Below, one piece after another: positions 60,384 through 64,000 of a DNA stretch of 64,000 bases (positions within the stretch are counted from its first letter, which is position 1; each line of letters starts with the position of its first letter). The position numbers were made by a program, and so were the translations under genes. The stretch covers positions 62,001 through 126,000 of the forward strand of contig NZ_FOFF01000016.1 in assembly GCF_900110755.1 (NCBI RefSeq). The letters are read 5' to 3'. The DNA comes from Streptomyces sp. yr375 (GTDB lineage: Bacteria > Actinomycetota > Actinomycetes > Streptomycetales > Streptomycetaceae). A model generated the notes under the pieces. That model did no database searches. It was not told the DNA's origin and saw only the letters and a list, made by a program, of their open reading frames with translations.

Positions 60384-62510
60384 TTACGCGGCCACCGGCT
60401 GCTTGGGTTTCGGAGTCGTGGTGGTCGCGGGTTCCTCCGTCGGGTCGGGTTCCGTGGTGCCGGGGGCCGGCTTGCGCAGGCCCTTGAGGACGATGACCAG
60501 GGCCGTCGTCACGCACACGCCCGCCGCGATGGCGATCAGGTAGAGGAACGGGTTGCCGATCAACGGGACCACGAAGATGCCGCCGTGCGGGGCGCGCAGC
60601 GTGGCGCCGAAGGCCATCGACAGGGCGCCGGTAACCGCGCCGCCCGCCATCGAGGCCGGGATGACGCGCAGCGGGTCGGCCGCGGCAAACGGGATCGCGC
60701 CCTCGGAGATGAAGGAGGCGCCCAGGACCCAGGCGGCCTTGCCGTTCTCGCGCTCGGCCGGGGTGAAGAGCTTCTTGCGGACGGTGGTCGCGAGCGCCAT
60801 GCCCAGCGGCGGGACCATGCCCGCGGCCATCACGGCGGCCATGACCTTCATCGCGGAGTCGCTGGGGTCCTGGACGGCGATGCCGGCCGTGGCGAAGGCG
60901 TACGCGACCTTGTTGACCGGGCCGCCGAGGTCGAAGCACATCATCAGGCCGAGCAGCACGCCGAGCAGGACGGCGTTGGTGCCGGACAGGCCGGCCAGCC
61001 AGTCCGTCATGCCCTTCTGGGCCTCGGCGATGGGCTTGCCGATCACGACGAACATCAGGAAGCCGACGATCAGCGAGGAGATCAGCGGGATCACCACGAC
61101 CGGCATGATGCCGCGCAGCACCGGCGGGATCGTGATCCGCTGGATCGCGAGGACGGTGCCGCCCGCCAGCAGACCCGCGACCAGACCGCCGAGGAAGCCG
61201 GCGGCGATGTTGGAGGCGATCATGCCGCCGACGAACCCGGGGACGAGGCCGGGGCGGTCCGCCATGCCGTAGGCGATGTAGCCGGCGAGGACCGGGATGA
61301 GGAAGCCGAAGGCGACCCCGCCGATCTGGAACAGCAGGGCGCCCCAACTGTCGACCTGGGTCCAGGAGAAGTGCTCCATGACCGAGGGCGCCTTGTTGAT
61401 CTCCCAGCCGCCGATCGCGAAGCCGAGCGCGAGCAGCAGACCGCCCGCGGCGACGAACGGGACCATGTAACTGACGCCGGTCATCAACCACTTGCGGAGC
61501 TTGGTGCCGTAGCTGTCGCCGGACTCGCCGGCCCGCTCGACCGGCGTACCGCCCCTGGCCGCCGCGCTGACCTCGCCGCGTGTCGCCTTCCCGCGCACTT
61601 CGGTGATCAGCTCGGCGGGACGGTTGACGCCCGCCTTCACGCCGACGTCCACGGTGGGCTTGCCGGCGAAGCGGTCCTTGTCGCGTACGGGGACGTCGTG
61701 GGCGAAGATCACGCCGTCCGCGGCGGCGATGACGGCCGGGTCGAGCCGGGTGAAACCGGCCGATCCCTGCGTCTCCGCGACCAGCTCGACACCCGCCTCT
61801 CGGCCCGCGTTCTCCAGGGCCTCGGCCGCCATGTAGGTGTGGGCGATGCCGGTGGGGCAGGAGGTGACGGCGACGATGCGGAAGGGGCGCTCGGGTTCGG
61901 GGGCCGGGGGCGCGGAGGCGTCCGGGGTCACAGTCGGGGGCGGGGTGGGGGCCGTGTCGGCGTCGGCGGAGGCCGCCGTCGACGCCGACACGGAGTTTTC
62001 GTGGGTGCCTTCGGCAACGGCCTCCGCTGCGGTCTCGGCAAAGGCCTCGGCTGTGGCCTCGGCTGGGGTCTCGTCGCCGCGGATCAGTGCCGCCGCGGTG
62101 GCCGCGTCGCCGGCCGAGCGCAGTGCGTCGGTGAACTCGGCGTTCATCAGGTGGCGGGCCAGGGAGGACAGGATCGTCAGGTGGGCGTCGTCCGCGCCGG
62201 CCGGGGCGGCGATGAGGAAGATCAGGTCGGCGGGGCCGTCCGGGGCGCCGAAGTCGATGCCGGGGGTGCTGCGCCCGAAGGCGAGCGTCGGCTCGGTGAC
62301 GTGGGCGCTGCGGCAGTGCGGGATGCCGATGCCGCCGTCGAGGCCGGTGGGCATCTGGGCCTCGCGGGCGGCCACGTCGGCGAGGAAGCCCTCCAGGTCG
62401 GTCACCCGGCCCAGGGTCACCATGCGCTCGGCGAGGGATCGCGCCGCCGCTTCCTTCGTTTCGGCGGACAGGTCGAGATCGACCAGGTCCGCGGTGATCA
62501 TGTCGCTCAT
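60384..62510 (-). CDS. fruA: Fructose-specific PTS enzyme IIABC
   Basis: Fused fructose permease of 708 residues that takes up fructose as fructose-1-phosphate. EIIA: residues 1-~145 with the phosphorylated His in GIGIPHCRSAHV near 65. An Ala/Glu/Pro linker follows (~150-205). EIIB is ~210-305 with the phospho-Cys in VAVTSCPTGIAHTYMAAEAL near 217. EIIC is ~330-680 with about nine helices (LMTGVSYMVPFVAAGGLLLALGFAIGG). The ATG has GGAG upstream. It is the third gene of the fruR-fruK-fruA operon. Confidence 0.96.
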   Translation of the reverse strand: MSDMITADLVDLDLSAETKEAAARSLAERMVTLGRVTDLEGFLADVAAREAQMPTGLDGGIGIPHCRSAHVTEPTLAFGRSTPGIDFGAPDGPADLIFLIAAPAGADDAHLTILSSLARHLMNAEFTDALRSAGDAATAAALIRGDETPAEATAEAFAETAAEAVAEGTHENSVSASTAASADADTAPTPPPTVTPDASAPPAPEPERPFRIVAVTSCPTGIAHTYMAAEALENAGREAGVELVAETQGSAGFTRLDPAVIAAADGVIFAHDVPVRDKDRFAGKPTVDVGVKAGVNRPAELITEVRGKATRGEVSAAARGGTPVERAGESGDSYGTKLRKWLMTGVSYMVPFVAAGGLLLALGFAIGGWEINKAPSVMEHFSWTQVDSWGALLFQIGGVAFGFLIPVLAGYIAYGMADRPGLVPGFVGGMIASNIAAGFLGGLVAGLLAGGTVLAIQRITIPPVLRGIMPVVVIPLISSLIVGFLMFVVIGKPIAEAQKGMTDWLAGLSGTNAVLLGVLLGLMMCFDLGGPVNKVAYAFATAGIAVQDPSDSAMKVMAAVMAAGMVPPLGMALATTVRKKLFTPAERENGKAAWVLGASFISEGAIPFAAADPLRVIPASMAGGAVTGALSMAFGATLRAPHGGIFVVPLIGNPFLYLIAIAAGVCVTTALVIVLKGLRKPAPGTTEPDPTEEPATTTTPKPKQPVAA

Positions 62511-62538
62511 CGCGGGCTCCTTCGCGCGCTTATCGCCC

Positions 62539-62628
62539 GGGGGTCGGGGTGGGCGAGGGGCAGGGTGGGGGTGGGGACGGGAGTAAGGGTGGGGGTGGGG
62601 GTGAGGGGGCCGGTTGACCGGAGGGGGG
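62539..62628. other. G-rich spacer between fruK and fruA with G-quadruplex potential
   Basis: On the plus strand this 90-base spacer is a series of GGG-GGGGG runs (at least ten) separated by one to four bases. The minus-strand operon uses the plus strand as template here, so the mRNA is C-rich. Confidence 0.7.
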
Positions 62629-63591
62629 TCATGACACCGGTTCCTTCAGTTCGCGGTCGACCGGTATCTCCGCCGTGACCGTCACCGCCGCCGGGTCCAG
62701 GTCGGCCGGGGTCGGCATCACGCTGCCGGGGAGTTGGACGGCGGCAGCGCCGTGTGCGACGGCGGAGGCGAGGGCCGCCGGGCCGCTGCCGCCGGCGATG
62801 AGGAAACCGGCGAGGGAGGAGTCGCCCGCTCCCACATTGCTGCGTACGACGTCCACGCGCGCGCTCGCGAACCAGGTACCCGTGTCCGTCACGAGGAGTT
62901 GGCCGTCGGCGCCCAGGCTCGCGAGTACGGCGCGAGCGCCCATCTCGCGCAGTTCCTCGGCCGCTTTCACCGCGTCGCCCACGGTGGTGAGGGGGCGTCC
63001 GACGGCTTCCGCGAGTTCCTCGGCGTTGGGCTTGACGACGTCGGGGCGTTCGCGCAGGGCTTCGAGCAGGGCGCGCCCGGAGGTGTCCAGCGCGATGCGC
63101 GCTCCCCCGGCGTGCGCCCGCGCGACGACCTCGGCGTACCAGGACGGCGCGAGCCCCCGGGGCAGGCTGCCGCAGCAGGCGATCCAGTCGGCGTCGCGGG
63201 ACTGCTCACGCACGGTGTCCAGGAGCAGTTCCTGTTCGGCGGCGGAGAGTTCGGGGCCCGGGGCGTTGATCTTCGTGAGGACGCCGTCCGACTCCGCGAG
63301 CGCGATGTTCGAGCGGGTGGCTCCGGCGACCGGGACCGGCGCGACCTCGATGCCCTGCGCGTCGAGCAGGTCGGCGACGAGTGCGCCCGGCGCACCACCC
63401 AGGGGCAGGACGGCGACCGTGCGCCGCCCGGCGGCGGCGACCGCGCGCGAGACGTTGACGCCCTTGCCGCCCGGGTCCATCCGCTCGCCGGTGGCGCGGA
63501 TGACCTCGCCGCGGTCGAGGCGCGGGACTTCGTAGGTGCGGTCGAGGGACGGGTTGGGGGTGACGGTGAGGATCACACCTGCGGTGCTCAT
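62629..63591 (-). CDS. fruK: 1-phosphofructokinase
   Basis: PfkB-family kinase of 320 residues that converts fructose-1-phosphate to fructose-1,6-bisphosphate. It has VTPNPSLDRTYEVPRLDRGEV at the start, MDPGGKGVNVSRAVAAAGR near residue 38, the PfkB-1 region VLPLGGAPGALVADLL and the anion-hole/catalytic NVGAGDSSLAGFLIAGG near 252. The ATG overlaps the stop of the upstream DeoR regulator (ATGA). Confidence 0.95.
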   Translation of the reverse strand: MSTAGVILTVTPNPSLDRTYEVPRLDRGEVIRATGERMDPGGKGVNVSRAVAAAGRRTVAVLPLGGAPGALVADLLDAQGIEVAPVPVAGATRSNIALAESDGVLTKINAPGPELSAAEQELLLDTVREQSRDADWIACCGSLPRGLAPSWYAEVVARAHAGGARIALDTSGRALLEALRERPDVVKPNAEELAEAVGRPLTTVGDAVKAAEELREMGARAVLASLGADGQLLVTDTGTWFASARVDVVRSNVGAGDSSLAGFLIAGGSGPAALASAVAHGAAAVQLPGSVMPTPADLDPAAVTVTAEIPVDRELKEPVS

Positions 63592-64000
63592 GCGCGTACT
63601 ACTTCCGTGCCGCCGCGTTCGATCGTGGCCGCGTCGTCGGGGCTCAGGCCGCTGTCGGTGATCAGCAGGTCCACGTCGTTCAGGTCGCCGAAGCGGGCGA
63701 AGTGCTCCTGGCCGTGCTTGGCGGAGTCGGCGAGCAGGACGACCCGGCGGGCGGCGGCGACGGCGGCTCGCTTCACGGCGGCCTCGGCGAGGTCGGGGGT
63801 GGTGAGTCCGTGCTCGGCGGAGAAGCCGTTGGCGGCGACGAACAGGACGTCGGCGCGGATCTCGCCGTATGCGCGGAGCGCCCAGGCGTCGACGGCGGCG
63901 CGCGTCCGGTGTCGTACGCGCCCCCCGACGAGGTGAAGCTGCATGCCGGGGTGGTCCGCGAGGCGGGCCGCGATGGGCAGGCTGTGGGTGACGACCGTCA
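63588..64000 (-). CDS. fruR: DeoR family regulator (FruR-like), 5' end outside window
   Basis: C-terminal 137 residues of a DeoR/GlpR-type repressor; the frame stays open to the window edge, so the HTH is not visible. The sugar-phosphate-sensing domain is clear: VVTHSLPIAARLADHPGMQLHLVGGRVRHRTRAAVDAWA, DVLFVAANGFSAEHGLTTPDLAEAAVKRAA and VLLADSAKHGQEHFARFGDLNDVDLLITDSGL. Its stop overlaps the fruK ATG. In Streptomyces the DeoR-type FruR controls fruKA in response to fructose-1-phosphate. Confidence 0.92.
   Translation of the reverse strand, partial: TVVTHSLPIAARLADHPGMQLHLVGGRVRHRTRAAVDAWALRAYGEIRADVLFVAANGFSAEHGLTTPDLAEAAVKRAAVAAARRVVLLADSAKHGQEHFARFGDLNDVDLLITDSGLSPDDAATIERGGTEVVRA

Overview
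The window is very high in G+C, with strongly GC-biased third codon positions and many GTG starts. It carries markers of a mycelial, sporulating actinomycete: an SsgA-like sporulation protein, a conservon-type sensor kinase, a SepX divisome protein, XRE/DUF397 pairs and a resuscitation-promoting factor. It is almost certainly chromosomal DNA of a Streptomyces or close relative. Most of it looks like conserved core chromosome. One short stretch (about 36.05-39.2 kb, beside a tRNA-Ala gene) looks accessory.

Layout. 0-4.4 kb: a sensor kinase cut by the window edge, an MHYT membrane sensor and an FAD hydroxylase. 4.6-10.6 kb (minus strand): ispE and rsmA with overlapping ends, then an Rpf-type muralytic factor, a TatD nuclease, a zinc-ribbon protein and rsmI. 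10.6-16.4 kb: protein O-mannosyltransferase, two tandem paralogous class B penicillin-binding proteins and ssgE. 16.6-20.3 kb: an ECF-type nickel/cobalt transporter (cbiMN-cbiQ-cbiO) overlapping an ohrR-like regulator, followed by ohr. 20.4-28.4 kb: a serine esterase, a DUF1876 protein, a giant tricorn protease, and a TetR regulator with an MMPL exporter. 28.4-30.4 kb: an anti-sigma-like ATPase/XRE/DUF397 module. 30.5-34.7 kb: a Baeyer-Villiger-type monooxygenase/hydrolase/dehydrogenase operon facing a MerR regulator. 34.7-39.3 kb: xthA, a GNAT, a compact terpene locus (terpene cyclase, GGPP synthase, broken acyltransferase) and tRNA-Ala(CGC). 39.4-45.6 kb: sepX, a rimJ-like gene, a MoaB/Mog gene, moaC, moeA/glp, galU and a 5-formyl-THF cyclo-ligase gene. 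45.7-54.8 kb: penicillin acylase, a K+/H+ antiporter, an MFS permease, a zinc-ribbon gene behind a CIRCE-like operator, mtnP, a CpaB-like protein and mscL. 55-60 kb: LtrA, a P1 peptidase, an L,D-transpeptidase lipoprotein and two uncharacterised proteins. 60.4-64 kb: the fructose operon (fruR-like, fruK, fruA).

Themes. Cell-wall growth and division recur (Rpf, PBPs, SsgE, SepX/Glp, L,D-transpeptidase, Pmt). The best leads are: the terpene locus, whose cyclase has a variant C-terminal motif and which is trailed by an internally deleted acyltransferase; the CIRCE-like operator in front of a small zinc-ribbon gene; and the probably leaderless nickel/cobalt transporter promoter with a Nur-like palindrome over its -35, in an operon that runs by overlapping codons into an organic-peroxide regulator. 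Function calls rest on recognising motifs by eye; no database search was possible.
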